This document shows, piece by piece, positions 25,010 through 38,640 of a DNA stretch of 64,000 nucleotides (position 1 is the stretch's first letter; each line of letters starts with the position of its first letter). The notes beneath the pieces were generated by a model. The model did not search any database. It saw only the letters and a program-made list of their open reading frames with translations, and was not told the DNA's origin. Location of the stretch: NCBI GenBank assembly GCA_032622095.1, contig CP136065.1, forward strand, positions 248,369,474 through 248,433,473. Direction: 5' to 3'. Position numbers and translations under genes: made by a program. This DNA is from Siphonodentalium dalli (lineage: Eukaryota; Mollusca; Scaphopoda; Gadilida; Siphonodentaliidae).

Positions 25010-25587
25010 TCTGTTTGTCTGTCTATGTTTGTTTGTCTGTCATTGATACAAATCTACGATTCTCGACCGATCGGGACGAAACTTGGTACGTGTGTGTAGT
25101 TTGACCAGGCGGTGGACGTTGTCGTATTGGCGAGCCCGTGCGGCGCCCGTGCAGCGCATGTGCAGACGAGATCTCGGAAACGGGTGGAGCTATCGACTTG
25201 AAATTTGGTATGTGAATTTCATGTTTATCTTGCCCCGGATACGAATTTTATCGGGTCGTCAAGCCCGTGCGACGCCAGCTTCGCGCATGCGCAGACCAGA
25301 TCTCGGAAACAGGTAGAGCTATCGACTTGAAATTTGGTTTTTGAATAGCCCGGATGAATAGCCCGGACAATGTCGGGCTCACCGGCTAGTCTATTATATA
25401 TTTTGGAAGATCTGTTTGTTTGTTTGTTTGTGTGTATTAATCGATGAACTCGAAAACGGCCGACCCGATTTCGATGAAACTTGGTATGTGGGGGTATTTT
25501 CGGGCCAGGGGTAACATAGGCCTATTGATTTTAAGATCCGAGGTCAACTTTTCACGTGCCGAGGTCAAATCTGTTTTTCGCTGTGTT
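25010..25587. repeat. GTTT-rich microsatellite and diverged modules
   Basis: GTTTGTCTGTCT-type simple repeats precede modules containing GACGAAACTTGGTA(C/T)GTG and ATCTCGGAAACGGGT, repeated about every 100-150 bp and again in unit 2 (34,765-35,307). Translation gives only short repetitive frames. Confidence 0.6.
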
Positions 25588-26240
25588 ATAGGTTGTTCAC
25601 GGAGACCTGTTTAAGATGGCTGATTTATAATGTTTACACACAAATTAAGAAATTTTTAGCACAAAAAAAGTTTGCCACAAATTTCAAACATGTTTGCGAT
25701 AAATCGCAAAATATAATCACCGAGTGCGCAGTCTGAGAGTTATCGTAAAGGTGTTTGTAATTTTTCGCAAAGTTGTTTTGTGATTTATCGCGAAGGTTTG
25801 CTCGCCTTATCCCACATGCATGCTGGCTGTCAAAGAAAGAAAGAACGATCGGTCTATTTTAGCCCAACCATGCTATTATAGATCGATTGGTGGTTTACCC
25901 AGACCTGTTGAAGATGTCGGATTATATTTATATTTATACGGTCCAAGCCAATGCATGAAAATATATCTGCGATAAATCACAAACCATTGCGATTAATCGC
26001 AAACCTTTTGTAATCAATCGTAAACCTTTACACTAAATCGCATATACCGCATAATACCGGTACTTATTGCAAAGTTGTTTGCGATTCACAAAGGTTTGCG
26101 ATTTATCGCAAGGTAGTTTTTTATTTATCGGCCTATTCATGATCGATTGGTGTTTCATCCAGACCTGTTTCAAGATGTTTGATTTATAATGTTTACTTTA
26201 ATATTATTGCACACAAATTAAGAAATTCAGACCAATTTTA
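25588..26240. repeat. Cluster of GCGATAAATCGCAAA palindromes
   Basis: The palindromic core TTTGCGATTTATCGCAAA and variants (GCGATAAATC, GCGATTAATC, GTAATCAATC) occur more than ten times. Unit 2 has the same cluster at 38,480-39,010 plus about 300-bp tandem copies upstream. Confidence 0.75.
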
Positions 26241-28160
26241 CTCCACATGCAGCGAACAGTTCATGAGAATCCTGAAATCGAGATATTAAACTTTGAATTA
26301 AGTACAAAATCACGATCAAGGTTCTATACTAATAAAAGTAATGCATGTATAACTCGGTTTATCTCAATATCAATATGCAATGGAGTCCATGTGGTTTTGT
26401 ACTTTATTCAATGTTTAAACGCCATAGCATCATTTGGAATCTAACATGCCACATTGTTAAATTTGCTGTCGGTCATGTTTCGTAATTTCGAGTGCTTGTT
26501 ATCTGGGCAGGTTCTCCACTTAGTACCTACGGTATATGTTTGGTTCTCTGAAGTACCAAATTGCTGGGTACTATGCATATTGCATAGTACCTAAATACTT
26601 CAGAGTACCTGTCTTTATATTCGGTACTTCATATAATATAATGGGTGTGTCAAGAAAGGGGGGGTATCCTTAGTCCCATTGGGACAGTCACACCTCTAGC
26701 TATAATTAGATGTAGGTATTGTCAGTGTTTCCTCAGTTCCTCCCATGTTATTATGATTACCATATGCCTATGGGGGGAGGGTCGGGGGCATATACGGGTA
26801 GACGTAGTCAAGAGCTCTGTCTGTCCTACCATATCGGAGTGTAATTCAGGTGTGTTATCTTTTGGCAAGGTGAATTCACATATTGGTACCCACATTAATT
26901 TAGGCTAATTTTCAAGGCACATAACTTTGTTCCATAATTCTGTTCTGTGAGAAAGGTCGGTTTCATGGCAATTAGGCAATGGAAATTGATTTTTGATCTA
27001 TAATTGTAGATGTAATTTAAGACATTGATCACCTGTGGACCTGTTTGAATTTTTCTGTGGTAAGACGGATCGCATCCGTCCTCAGGCTGTGTCATTCGTG
27101 TTTCCAATGTGAAGGGGTAGATTGCTTGAGACCCCACCACAGTTCAATTCACACAAGGTTCTCAGCTTCTGTAAATGTCAGATTACATCTGCCATGTAAT
27201 TCTACAATAAGTCAATTAGACCGTATATTCACGTTAAACAGTTTCTGTCGTAATATTACGATGAACAACAATTTTCTTTAGTACATTTGTGTTGGTTTAA
27301 CTTATAGTATCTCCATTTATCGGACGTTAAACAAAAAACAAGATGAAATTTAAGACTAAATTGGTTAAGAGTTTCGTCCCCAGCGACAGCCATTTTTCTG
27401 GGTTTTTCACATTTCTAAAAATAGACAGCGGGAGGTTCTGGCAGCGTTCAGACATAGCGTAGCGAGGGGACTGCACACTGTTTGCAGCTTGACATGGAAG
27501 TTGCAGAAGAAAATTATACACAAGGACATTGGGTAAATATTTTTACACAAATCGTGTGATAAATGATTTGAACTCTCTAACACATGATATACAATGTAGA
27601 TGTATATGCAATTGTCTATCGACTTGTCCCGTAGACATACATGTATGATGATGATGCACTTGAGTGATTCAACTTAAAACAACTTGATAAGAACATGCAC
27701 ACTGGAACTTCCAGTCATTGAATGATTTTAACATATATCAAGATTGCCATCAACAATTATTCATAAAAATAAACGAACACAAGTGAAAAACGGTACATGT
27801 GTGATTTATATATGTCACCATATTCTATTTGTATACTGAATTTGATTAACTTCTAAGGATTTTTGTATTTATTAGAACGAACACAAGCGGGAATCGCGCT
27901 TGTTTTCGTTGTTTAGTAGCATATAGTACACCCTGACTGCAATTGAGGGTGGTTCTTATACAAGGCTATTGCGTACTCAGATTAATTAACAGATGTGTTG
28001 GCGACATAATATTATGACTTATTGTCGAATTCACGCCATGAATATTAAAATAAAATCATGGTGTGATATTACATGGGGGAGGCTTGAGAGAAACGAAGCC
28101 GATTGGGCGGCCATCCATCCGATTTGACACCTCAATATAACATTTCTGCTGCTTCGGTCC
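26241..28160. other. Right part of unit 1, mostly unique non-coding
   Basis: Collinear with 39,075-41,160 of unit 2. It contains the empty TA site (GGTATATGTTTGG, about 26,530) of a MITE present in unit 2. Short frames (for example 26,895-27,140 minus and 27,327-27,521 minus) are present in both units but carry no recognisable motif, and some differ by indels. Confidence 0.6.
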
Positions 28161-28239
28161 TTAAAATTGGATTTTCCGTAAGTCACTTGTGGGTTGCAAC
28201 CCACAAGTCAATCAAATAAAAGATCGCACCTCACAAGTA

Positions 28240-28660
28240 TAATCACGTCGGTCCGCCCGTTCGTCCGTCCGTCCGTCCGACCTCATAACTCGAACAACTA
28301 TGAACCGATTTCAATAATTTTTTGTATGCAATCTCATTGGGACGGTCTCTCCGCATGATGTTAATTGCGGTTCGGTCCGACTTTTTTTTTCAAGTTACGC
28401 CTCTTTTTCGACTTATTTTGACTTAGAAAATTCTGTCCGACTTAATAACTTTAACAAATATGAACCGATTTCAATAATTTTTGGTATACATGCTTCTCAC
28501 AATACCCTCGCTACATGATGCGGCTAGGGATTGGCTCAGACTGTTTTTCGTAATATTACACCTCATTTTCGACTTATTTCGACTTAATAACTTTAACAAA
28601 TATGAACCGATTTGAATAATTTTTTCTGTACAAGCTTCTTGTGACACCAACCATATCGAT
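28240..28660. repeat. Diverged tandem repeat, about 140-166-bp module
   Basis: Three modules, each with (A/T)ATGAACCGATTT(C/G)AATAATTTTT, a CTTCT...TGAT segment and TTTTTCGACTTATTT, preceded by a (GTCC)n simple repeat at 28,255-28,280. Copied in unit 2 at about 41,285-41,740. Confidence 0.7.
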
Positions 28661-28779
28661 ATTATTAGTCCGAATTTTTCTTTAAAGTTAAAAATCTTTG
28701 TGGTTGAGTTTACAGATAATGCGTGTTGAATTTGCCACGGTGGGGGTATGCTAGCACTCGAGTGCACACCTCTTGTTGA

Positions 28780-29620
28780 CTTAAAATTGGGTAAAAACCC
28801 CTATTTTCATATCATCACCATTTCTGCCCCATGCAAGTACCGATATGTCTCCATCCAGGAGCTCAAGTGTATTTGAATAAAGGGCATCTCCTGCAGATAT
28901 TTACAATATCCATGGTCATAAAAAGGGAATAAGGGGCTACATGGGTCTGCTTCCCTCGTGTGGTGGTCCTATATAGTCTCGAAAATTGAAGAAAAAACAT
29001 ATTTCCTAATGCATATCAGCATCACTGTCCATGATTGTTTATCTCCACCCGGATCTCTAGTGTTTTTGGTAAAAGGGACATCTCCTGCATATATATAAAA
29101 TTATATACAAGTTCCATGGTCATAAACAGGGAATTAGGGGTTCCATGGGGGGATTGCTTCCCTCATATGGACCATGGTGTACAGCTTTCCGATGAATGGC
29201 AACAAGCCATATTTCCGACTAAATCCTGAAAAGTTACCCTTAATTTTGCTGTGGTTAAGGAGTCGATTACTTAGGGCATTACTGTACTTATTGACTTAAA
29301 ATTGGGTAAAAAACCCTATTTTGATGTCAGCATCCTTGCCCCATGCAAGTATGTCTCCACTCTGGAACTCTAGTATATTTGAATAAAGGGGCATTACATG
29401 CACAGATACATACCATATCCATGGTCATAAAAATGGGGTTACAGGGCCTGCTTCCCTCATGTGGTGGGCCTACATAGACTCGAAAATGGAAGAAAAACAT
29501 ATGTCCTAATGTATATCAGCATCGCTGCCCCATGAATGTTTATCTCCACACAGAGCTCTAGTGTATTTGATAAAATGGACATCTCCTGCACAGACATATA
29601 CAAGTTCCATATATATGGTA
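28780..29620. repeat. Diverged tandem repeat, about 200-bp module, four copies
   Basis: Each module carries CCCCATGCAAGT or CCATGAATG, TCTCCA(C/T)CC, AAAGGG(G)CATCTCCTGCA, TCCATGGTCATAAA and GCTTCCCTC(A/G)T(A/G)TGG. A half copy of the mariner-like MITE sits at about 29,228-29,287. Unit 2 equivalents are at about 41,865-42,700. Confidence 0.75.
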
Positions 29621-31192
29621 ATCTATGGAAAGTTCCAAGCCAAAGGGTTGATTCAATTAATATTTCCAACAGTTGAAAGTATTGAAATAACAGTTAACTG
29701 TTGCAAAATTCCAACCCAGTGGGTGCAAATTTATGTCCCGTTTCTATTTGTGAATTCATGCATTCGTTATTGTCATAAAAGTAGGCCTACATTTGAGGGC
29801 TCGCAAATTACGTTTACGTATAGTCATATTAGCGTCCGCTAACATTACTGATCAATTACCAATCAAAATTAACGTTACTTATCAATTACTATGGTTGACT
29901 TTGACTCCATTTCCATTGCTTGAGTTCCACCTCGAATTTCATAATAATTAACATAACTGATTACAGTGGCCAGGAGCAAATATAAATGTCTTTTTCAGCA
30001 AAGGTGAGTTATACTCCATTACATAGTAAATACCATGAACATGAATGGCGAAACATTTTGTAAATTTGCTGACGATATGTTTCATAAAATTTATCAAAAT
30101 CAGACAAAAACGTCAAAAGACGAAAAGTGCTGAAATTGGGAAACGGGAATTGTAAAAGTTTTGTCTACATATTTCATTCAATTATTAAAACTGTTTGCCT
30201 CAAAACACAATTCTAGTTTTCATCTTGGACATTTGGAGCTTGGCTTTAAATTTATATCGATGTTTTCGCCTAGAACATTGATGGAGGATTGTCAAAGCTC
30301 GAAGCCGACAAACCAAAATTATAACTTCAGAGCGATACACTTTCAGCTGTTTCCCTTTAAATTTAAAATGAACGGTTACCAAGGAAATCCATTGTACTGC
30401 TCGTCGTAACATCGGCGAGAAAAAAAATAGTTCCCAACATTTTAATCATTTGAGTCATTATATTCACAAAAGAAAGACGGAATATAAATTATGTGATTAT
30501 AATTATTGATGACTGGTTGACAATTTATGTATTTGTATTTAACGAGCGAATGAAATTACGAGTTTGTTTTGAATTAGGCTAGTAGTAATTGTACGCAAAA
30601 ATAGTCCGTTGATAACATTACAAAAAAATCTAAATAATGGGTGCTGAATACAGGTACGATTAAATCGGATCAGTTAATAACAATAGAAAGAACATCCATA
30701 GTTGCCCAGACGGAGTATATGCATAGCACCGAGGTAAGCATTATGTGCCGAGTTAGCCTACCGTACGAATACCAGTTGAACAACATATTTGATAGCAAAT
30801 TTTAGACAGAGAAGTCACAAGGTCACGGTGTTCAAAATCAAAGGTGCAAAGGTTAGGTTGCCGACAATTTTCGCACAAAAAAATCACAAATGCCTTCGTT
30901 TCTCACGATGAACTAGATATAATATTTGATGCAAAATAGCATGACAATATGAAAATCGGTATTAAAACAAAAGTTTATCAAAGTTTATGCATATTGACAT
31001 TATTGTTGGAAATTAATATATTCCTAATTTCGAGGCATCTGTATTCTCATTCTGTGTCTGTTGAGTGTTGTCAGTGTTGATACTAGTTACTACTATACTA
31101 GTAATAGTATTTCATTTTCAGTGCAGGAACAAATTCTGGTTATAGACATCAATGGTCCAGGTGCTACCACGACCGCATAACTTTACAGTGTA

Positions 31193-31579
31193 CCCCGCTG
31201 GACAAAACAAGTGTCCATTGGGCCTGATTGGCACCACGGTGTATTTGCCGTTCGGCCGCTGTGTCAGAGTTAGTAATAGTAACTGCACTGCAGTTGAGCA
31301 CCGCGGCCAAACGGCAAGTTCACTGCAGCCAAAAGCCGAAAAGGCAACTACCCTCGCAGTCGAATGGCATGTACACAGTGGTTAGATTTCTGGTTTGTAT
31401 TGTCTTGTATTGTAATTTTTCAGTTTGATGAAAATACACCGTGGCAACTACACCATGCCGAATGGCAATTACACCTCGACCCAACTGTAGTTAGCTGGTG
31501 GAGCCACGGTGTAGTTGCATTTTGGCCGCGGTGGCAACACTCACCGCAGTTAAGTGGACACTTGTTTTGTCCAGCAGGG
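31193..31579 (+). mobile_element. TA-flanked MITE, unit 2 equivalent
   Basis: Left end CCCCGCTGGACAAAACAAGT, right end ACTTGTTTTGTCCAGCAGGG, TA on both sides. Slightly longer than its unit 1 partner because of small internal indels. Confidence 0.85.
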
Positions 31580-31670
31580 TACATCTACGGTATAAGTTAT
31601 ATAACCATGTAGTGACTCAAGTTCAGTTCTTTAACATGCACAGTGCCACACCGATGCATATACGCAGTTC

Positions 31671-32185
31671 TTGGAAATTTGACCAAAAAAACCTGAAGAA
31701 AAAAAAAGATATCCCCACCCCTACTCTTGGGCTCCAAATAAAAGTGCAGGCCCAAATAATAGTGCAGGGGGTAAATTCCATTGAAAGTTAATAAACGTGC
31801 AGACCCAAATAATAGTGCAGGGGGGGACTCTGAGCAAAACATCAACACATTAACTGTGGTTAAACCAAGTATTTGTATTGTACTAAGGTCAAGTATAGGA
31901 ATCAAGACAGTATGTGTCATGTGGTGTTTTATTCAATATTTAAATGTTCACATGTATGCCATATACATGTACATGCATAAAGTAATACCGGTAAGCTCAA
32001 CATTTTGATATCTGAATCATAGAAATCTTGAGTTTGTGTTGATTTCAATTTTCATAGCATCAAAATTAATAAACATGCAGACCCAAATAAGCACTGTGCA
32101 GGGGGGAAATTAACCAATAAAATAATAAACGTGCATGCATGTTTATTTGGAGCCCAAGAGTATTTATTATTATCCTATTGACAAG
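31671..32185. mobile_element. Unit-2-specific insert with inverted CTCTTGGGCTCCAAATAAA ends
   Basis: The segment is absent between GCAGTTCTTG and AAGTACAAAAG in unit 1. Inside, TACTCTTGGGCTCCAAATAA (about 31,722) and its inverse (about 32,144) bracket four copies of an ATAATAGTGCAGGGGG-like motif. The indel breakpoints lie about 50 bp and 22 bp outside the inverted repeats, so this could be a nested element or a deletion in unit 1. Confidence 0.6.
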
Positions 32186-32776
32186 TACAAAAGATGCGCG
32201 AAGGGAAGGGCTTCACGAAATTTATGATTTCATGCAATTCGTATGTAGCAAATTTAGTGGGCGGGGCCAAACTTTAACACTGAGGCCTATGGTAACATTT
32301 TTGGTACAAGTACATAGTTCCTTCTAACCTAACTTTAGCACACAAAATCAAGTTTTTCGTATTTCGGCCTACCGGTATGTTGGAATATAATCTAATCGTT
32401 GTTGTCAGTTTGGCGAAGCATACATACATGTAGTTAGACATTATACTACACCAGATTTTGATTTTATGGCCATTTTTCGCGGTGTGGAGAATATTTGCAC
32501 CTAATGACCTCAGTGAGATTTTCGCACATTTATCACCAAATGTTCTGTATCTGGTGTGCTCATTTAAGTGAGGAACCACTTCACATCGATATCTTAATAT
32601 CTATTGGTGGATAACTGACTATCGAAAAAATACTCGATATCCCGAACAGTTTTAACCTTGTAGCTGCCAACTTGTCGACCACATGGAAATTCATAGCTTC
32701 CAGGTACGGGGGGGGGGGGGGGAGTTATAAAAATCTGCCATTTTATTCAGAAACCCGGGAAGTTCAGTTTAACGAA

Positions 32777-33009
32777 GGCAAGTACACCGCGGCCGAACAG
32801 CATGTACACCGTGGTTAGATTTCTGGTTTGTATCGTTTTTTTTTCAGTTTAATGGACGTACACCGCAGCAACTACACCATGGTTGAACGACAAGTACACC
32901 GCGCCCCAACTGTTGTTAGCCGGTTGAGCTGCAGTGTAGTTGCATTTCAGCTGCGGTTGCAACGCTAACCGCACCGCGGTTAAGTGGACACTTGTTTTGT
33001 CCAGCAGGG
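32777..33009 (+). mobile_element. Truncated TA-flanked MITE
   Basis: Interior modules (GCAAGTACACCGCGGCCGAA) and an intact right end TTTTGTCCAGCAGGG before TA at 33,010. The left terminus is missing. A G-run is at 32,708-32,721. Unit 1 has no counterpart at this place. Confidence 0.7.
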
Positions 33010-33425
33010 TATGTGGTGACCACGAGGCACCCATCATTTTTAATGTTGAACTGCAGACGATACTGATCAATTCCCGAATATTACTTCTTTGATTAATGAA
33101 CGGACATTCCCATAATTGCCGACAGCAAGGACAAATTCCCATCGAAATTTTCCTGGTAAATCAGGGGGGTGGGGTTGGAAATATGTTTCAGGCATGTATG
33201 CTGATTTTTTTCTTTCGACCCTTCTTGGGGACCCACCCACCCCGCGTCCAAAACTTGTTCTGTTTTCGGCAGTTTTTGTCGGCCATTTTTGGACACCCAC
33301 CCCCCTTAACACTAAAACAGAGATTTGCAGAGGCCCTGGGGGGGGGGGGGAATTCACTGTAAACAGCTGTACCTGAATTTCTGTGCATACTATTAGTCAT
33401 GGATGTTAACATTGACATGTAAATA

Positions 33426-33759
33426 GCCTGTTGGACAAAAAAAAAGTGTCCATTGGCACCGTAGTGTATTTGCCGTTCGGCCTCTGTGTCAGAGTTTGTA
33501 ACTGCAGTTGAGCACCACGGCCGAACGGCAAGTACACTGCAAGTTCACTGCAACTGCCCTCGCAGTCTAATGGCATGTACACCGTGGTTAGATTTCTGGT
33601 TTGTATTGTCTTTTTTCAGTTTGATGAAAGTACACTGTGGCAACTACACCATGCTGAATGGCAATTATACCGCTGCCCAACTGTAGTTAGCCGGTGGAAC
33701 GCGGTGTAGTTGCATTTCGGCCGCGGTGGCAACCCTAACCGCAGTTTTGTTCAGCAGGG
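33426..33759 (+). mobile_element. TA-flanked MITE with eroded left end
   Basis: The left end GCCTGTTGGACAAAAAAAAA follows TA; the right end GTTCAGCAGGG precedes TA at 33,760. The 33,010-33,425 gap contains G- and C-runs and no real gene despite overlapping frames on both strands. Confidence 0.7.
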
Positions 33760-34236
33760 TAGGAACGAGTCATTTTGGGGTCATTCGGCCAAAAAAACAA
33801 TGGCTGCCAGTGGCCATGTTGGATTTCAAAATTCAATCCATTAGCATGGGCTACAGGCTACATGTATACTGTTTCTCTGATCTGACATCATGAAATTTGT
33901 CATTTAGGTTAATATTAACATATAGATGTGTTTTAAGCCAAACTCATTGCAAAAACAGTCAAAAAGACTTGCCGGAAAAATATTTTTGAGCCGCTGTAGC
34001 AAATTTAGTGGGCAGGGCCACACTTCAACACTGAGGCCTTTTAGGCCCATTTAGTTCCTTCTAACCTAAACATTGACATGAAGAAGGGAACGAGTCATTT
34101 TGGGGTCAATCGTCAATAAAACATGGCCGCTGGCAGCCATCTTGGATTTTGCTCTTTGTATGACTAAATTGTTTGGCGCCGGCTACATGTTGTTCCTTTG
34201 GTCGGATCATTCTGAAAAATTAGTCATAGCTGTTAA

Positions 34237-34685
34237 AGGTACTCAATCCGATCAGACCCTCATAAATTACTAAATTATATTTCTTTGTCTTCGGGGGTTA
34301 AAAAAATATTTGATTGGAGTCCAAGGAACCTACATGTACCCATCAACGCTCAGAATGATCAGATATAAATTTTTGAAGTTTTGTTATTTCTATTGTTTCT
34401 GGCCCAGAAACACGCCATTAAAAGGATGGTCTCGGTCAAAATTGCGTTATTATTACCACTTGATTTTAGAGTTATCTATCTTCGTCCGTTTGAATAAGTG
34501 TTTCTGGGGCAATTATTAGTACCGGTACACATCTCGAGAAATAACAAACTTCAAAAATCAATATCTGATCACTCTGAGATTTGATGGGCGAGTTTCTCAA
34601 CTCAAATAAAATATTTTTTACCCTTGAACTTGAAACCAAAGAAATAGTAATTTAGGGGCGCTTAATCGGACTGAGTACGGTACCT
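34237..34685 (+). mobile_element. TTAA-flanked MITE, copy 2
   Basis: TTAA at 34,233-34,236 and 34,686-34,689 brackets AGGTACTCAATCCGA ... TCGGACTGAGTACGGTACCT. Both flanks are intact here, which defines the element. Confidence 0.85.
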
Positions 34686-35307
34686 TTAACATTGACATCA
34701 TGACATGTGTGGTAGATGTCTAAGAAGAATTTGGTTCTATATCTCATACCGTATATATTTTGAAGACCTCTGTCTGTATGTATGTTTGTTTGTCTGTCAT
34801 TGATACAAATCTACGATTCTCGACCGATCGGGACGAAACTTGGTACGTGTGTGTAGTTTGACCAGGCGGTGGACGTTGTCGTATTGGCGAGCCCGTGCAG
34901 CGCATGCGCAGACGAGATCTCGGAAACGGGTGGAGCTATCGACTTGAAATTTGGTATGTGAATGTATCTTGCCCCGGATACGAATTTCATCGGGTCGTCG
35001 AGCCTGTGCGACGCCAGCTTCGCGCATGCGCAGACCAGATCTCGGAAACAGGTAGAGCTATCGACTTGAAATTTGGAATAGCCCGGATGAATAGCCCGGA
35101 CAACGTCGGGCTCACCGGCTGGTCTATTATATATTTTGGAAGATCTGTTTGTTTGTTTGTGTGTAATCGATGAACTCGAAAACGGCCGACCCGATTTCAA
35201 TGAAACTTGGTATGTGGGGGTATTTTTGGGCCAGGGGTAACATAGGCCTACTGATTTTCAGATCCGAGGTCAACTTTTCACGTGCCGAGGTCAAATCTGT
35301 TTTTACG

Positions 35308-37790
35308 CTGTGTTACGGGACTTTCATTTGAGTTCGGTGCTTACAAATCGATTCGAAACAGCGCGAATAATAAAATGCCAGTCATAATAATGACACTGTG
35401 AGAATCTTTCGTGTTTCCTCTTTCCAACGATATATAATGCGTATGTATCCGTTTTAGTTATCTGCCTCAATTATCAAGAAGAAGTGGTACTATCTTCCAT
35501 CAGGATAAAAACAATGCGTAACTTCTATGACGTCGTTAGATGTCATAACGTTAACGCTTAACCGGCCGATGCATTTGACTGTTTCAGACGTCTTGGTGAT
35601 ATCTCGGGCACCGATGTTATTTTATCTTTACGTTGAAACTTGATAATTAATGAGCGTGTGTATATGAGGCGCGTTTATAACTTTATATACTTGAGTGGAA
35701 ATCAAATCGGGTTAAACTGGCGGATTTTTACGGACGAAATTTGATGCATAGGGTATCTCGGTATCCGCTGGGCCGATTTCCCGGTATCCGCAGGGCCGAT
35801 TTCCACCATTTTTGGGGTGTTAGTGTTTGACCCCACCTGACCTTGACCTTCAAAATGGTCAATTCAAGGTCAAATCGGGTAAAACCGGATGGATTTCGAC
35901 GGGTACTTTTGTCGGGTACTTTTGTTCGGGCACTGTGTTTTGGACGGGTCAAATCGTGACCCCACTTGACCTTGGCCTTCAAAATAGACAATTCAATGTC
36001 AAAGCCCGGACGAAGTCGGGTCACCTTCTAGTATTGATATAATACCACTCATGTTGGTACTATCCACTCTCGGAACCTAAATGTTTATACCCACGTGACG
36101 GCATCACGTGGTAATTTATTTGGTACTAGGCGATCTCGGAACCCAAGTGTTACCCACGTGATGGCATCACGTGATAATTCATTTGGTACTAGCCGATCTC
36201 GATAAAATGGTGGCGTCCAGCCACTTCAAGTTGAGGCGATTGAGATTTTATTTTACAGTATATAAACAAACAAACATCAGACTTAGACATTTTATGTTGG
36301 AATCGATCTCGGACTCGACTTACATGCTGTAGCATATGACGGTTTAGGTACGTTGTTCGCTCGCTGGGTGGATTTAAGATTAGGGAAGTAACTTCTCTGA
36401 AATTCATCAACATATTTTTTGTGTGTGTGAAATTGGACCTAACTGGCTTCTCAATAACCTGGAATATTGTCAGCACTGTGTGGATTATGTTTGTACATGG
36501 ACGGGACAAGATGATATATAACCTCCGAAAAAATAACGGGCGTTAACATTATTGAAAGCAGCAATTTTCGGTGAACTGAGACAGACCAAGTTCAAAAGTC
36601 ATTGAGTGCAGTGGGGTTACATGTTGCATGCACAACCACTGGTGACTATGATTACGAGACATCCAATTCTGTAGAAATTAGTCAGAGTTATTACGTCACA
36701 GATCAGTCATGACTCATGAGTCAGTAACAAGTTTACGGAGTCTGCTATTCTTTTGATCGAACCGCCTGTGATGCTGTGATTTTGTTCTGATATATTTATG
36801 GAATGGTGGATAATCTCGGAGATACGGATCCAATTCTGGGACACATGTTATAACTGAATCAATCGCAAGCTTTTAGTAACGTACTACAGCTACGCTCTAA
36901 TTAATCATCCCCCTTTAACAAGGTTGTAGGGTGTTAATGACACCGGTTATACCATACCGCCGTTCAACCATAGTCAAGTGGTTGATATGTGGCAACCGCA
37001 GATAATCTTTATACAGTCTTATGAATAATATTTTGCGACCACTGTACTCCGCACTAAGTTTTCACATGGACACCTTGTAAACATCCAGTCCAGCTTTTCA
37101 TCAGCGCCATGCACCATATTAACTATACACAAAACAATATTTCAATTAATAATTTGTTTACAGTTTAATTAACATTAAAAGTTGGTCACTGACCGACATT
37201 CGCAACTACATGTACTGGTAATATCAGTGGCCAATGTCGTTAGGGGGGGGGGGGGGTGTCAATTAGAGCTTAGCTGTATACCGGTACATACATGAACATG
37301 TAGACCATTCCAATGTCCAGATGCTTCATGTTCTTATCAAAACATGTCTGGCTACATGTGCGGTTATCATTCTGAGCGATTCGGCCATTTCCGCTTTGCT
37401 AGGAAATAACCTCATCCATAACTGGAAACCATATTAGCGAAATTCTACATTATATGGCTCTGGTGATCAGGCAATGCCATTGACTTGTTGACGCATAGAT
37501 GCGAATGGAGAATAATTTATTAACTATGGCTTTACCAAACTTTATCATATATTAAATACATTAAACTCTCTTTGTGTTACATGTATCTTAGTATTTGTTC
37601 ATTTACTGATACAGCGCATTGGAAGTGTACGATAAGCAAAACACTGAACACCGTGGCAATTTTTTTGGGAGAGTGATAATAATTCTGGTAACCCATTCAA
37701 CATCTCCTTGTAGCGAGGACTAGTGAGCGCTATAGCGGTATTTTTCAAACAACAGTTTAATTAACCAAAGTTAATGGTCTCCCCATTTTT
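35308..37790. other. Unit-2-specific DNA, non-coding
   Basis: This DNA has no counterpart in unit 1. At 36,050-36,200 a 65-70-bp module with GGCATCACGTG and CTCGGAACC is duplicated, giving four CACGTG cores. At 35,750-36,020 modules with GACCTTG(A/G)CCTTCAAAAT are repeated. A G-run is at 37,243-37,255. I found no gene. Confidence 0.55.
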
Positions 37791-38640
37791 GAGTATTTTG
37801 CTTATCGCACACTATTTACAAAGGTTTGGGAGTTATCGCAAAGATTTGCTCCCCTGGCTGTGAATGACCGATCGGTCTATATTAGCATGTCCGGGCAATT
37901 ATAGATTGATAGGTTGTTCACTCAGACCTGTTTAAGATGTCTGGTTTATAATGTTCACAGAAGCCCATTATCGGCAAAAAGCCTTTGCGACAAATCTCAA
38001 ACATCTTTGCGATAAATCGCAAAATATAATCACCCAGTACGTAGTCTGAAAGTTATCGTTAAGATGTTTGAGATTTATCGTTAAGGTTTGTGTGTTATCA
38101 CAAAGGTGTTTGTGATTTATCGCAAAGGTTTGCTCCCTCATCACTCATGCATCTGGCTGTGAATGACTGATCGGTCTATTTTAGTCCGACCAGGCATAGA
38201 TTGATAGGTTGTTCACTCAGACCTGTTTAAGATGTCTGATTTATAATATTCACAGAAGCCCATTAGTGCCAAAAAACCTTTGCGACAAATCTCAAACATT
38301 TTTGCGATAAATCAAAAATTTTATTCGCACAGTACATAGTCTGAGATTTATTGTAAAGATGTTTGAGATTTATCGTAATGGTTTGCGTGTTATCGCGAAG
38401 GTGTTTGTGATTTTTCGCAAAGTTTTGCTCCTCTCACCATTCTTGCATCTGGCCGTGAATGACTGAACGGTCTATTTTAGCCACAAATTTCGAACATGTT
38501 TGCGATAAATCGCAAAATATAATCACCCAGTACGCAGTCTGAGAGTCATCGTAAAGTTGTTTGAGATTTATCGTAAAGGTTTGCGAGTTATCGCAAAGGT
38601 GTTTGTAATTTTTCGCAAAGTTGTTTTGTGATTTATCGCG
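37791..38640. repeat. About 300-bp tandem repeats rich in GCGATAAATCGC palindromes
   Basis: TTGATAGGTTGTTCACTCAG recurs near 37,907 and 38,206, and TAGTCTGA-containing segments near 38,037, 38,333 and 38,529, so two full modules and a shortened one. Unit 1 keeps roughly one module (from 25,588). Confidence 0.8.

Larger units (their letters stand above)
20672..29839. repeat. Unit 1 of the tandem duplication
   Basis: A 9.17-kb unit composed of a MITE-rich left part (20,672-25,587) and a right part (25,588-29,839) of internal tandem modules. Apart from indels it is near identical by eye to unit 2. Many short open frames appear in both units at equivalent places, which only reflects copied DNA. 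Confidence 0.9.

Noticed and set aside
33096-33376. Three overlapping glycine/proline-rich frames near 33.2 kb
   Set aside because: They run through G- and C-homopolymers and overlap on both strands; no codon-level support.
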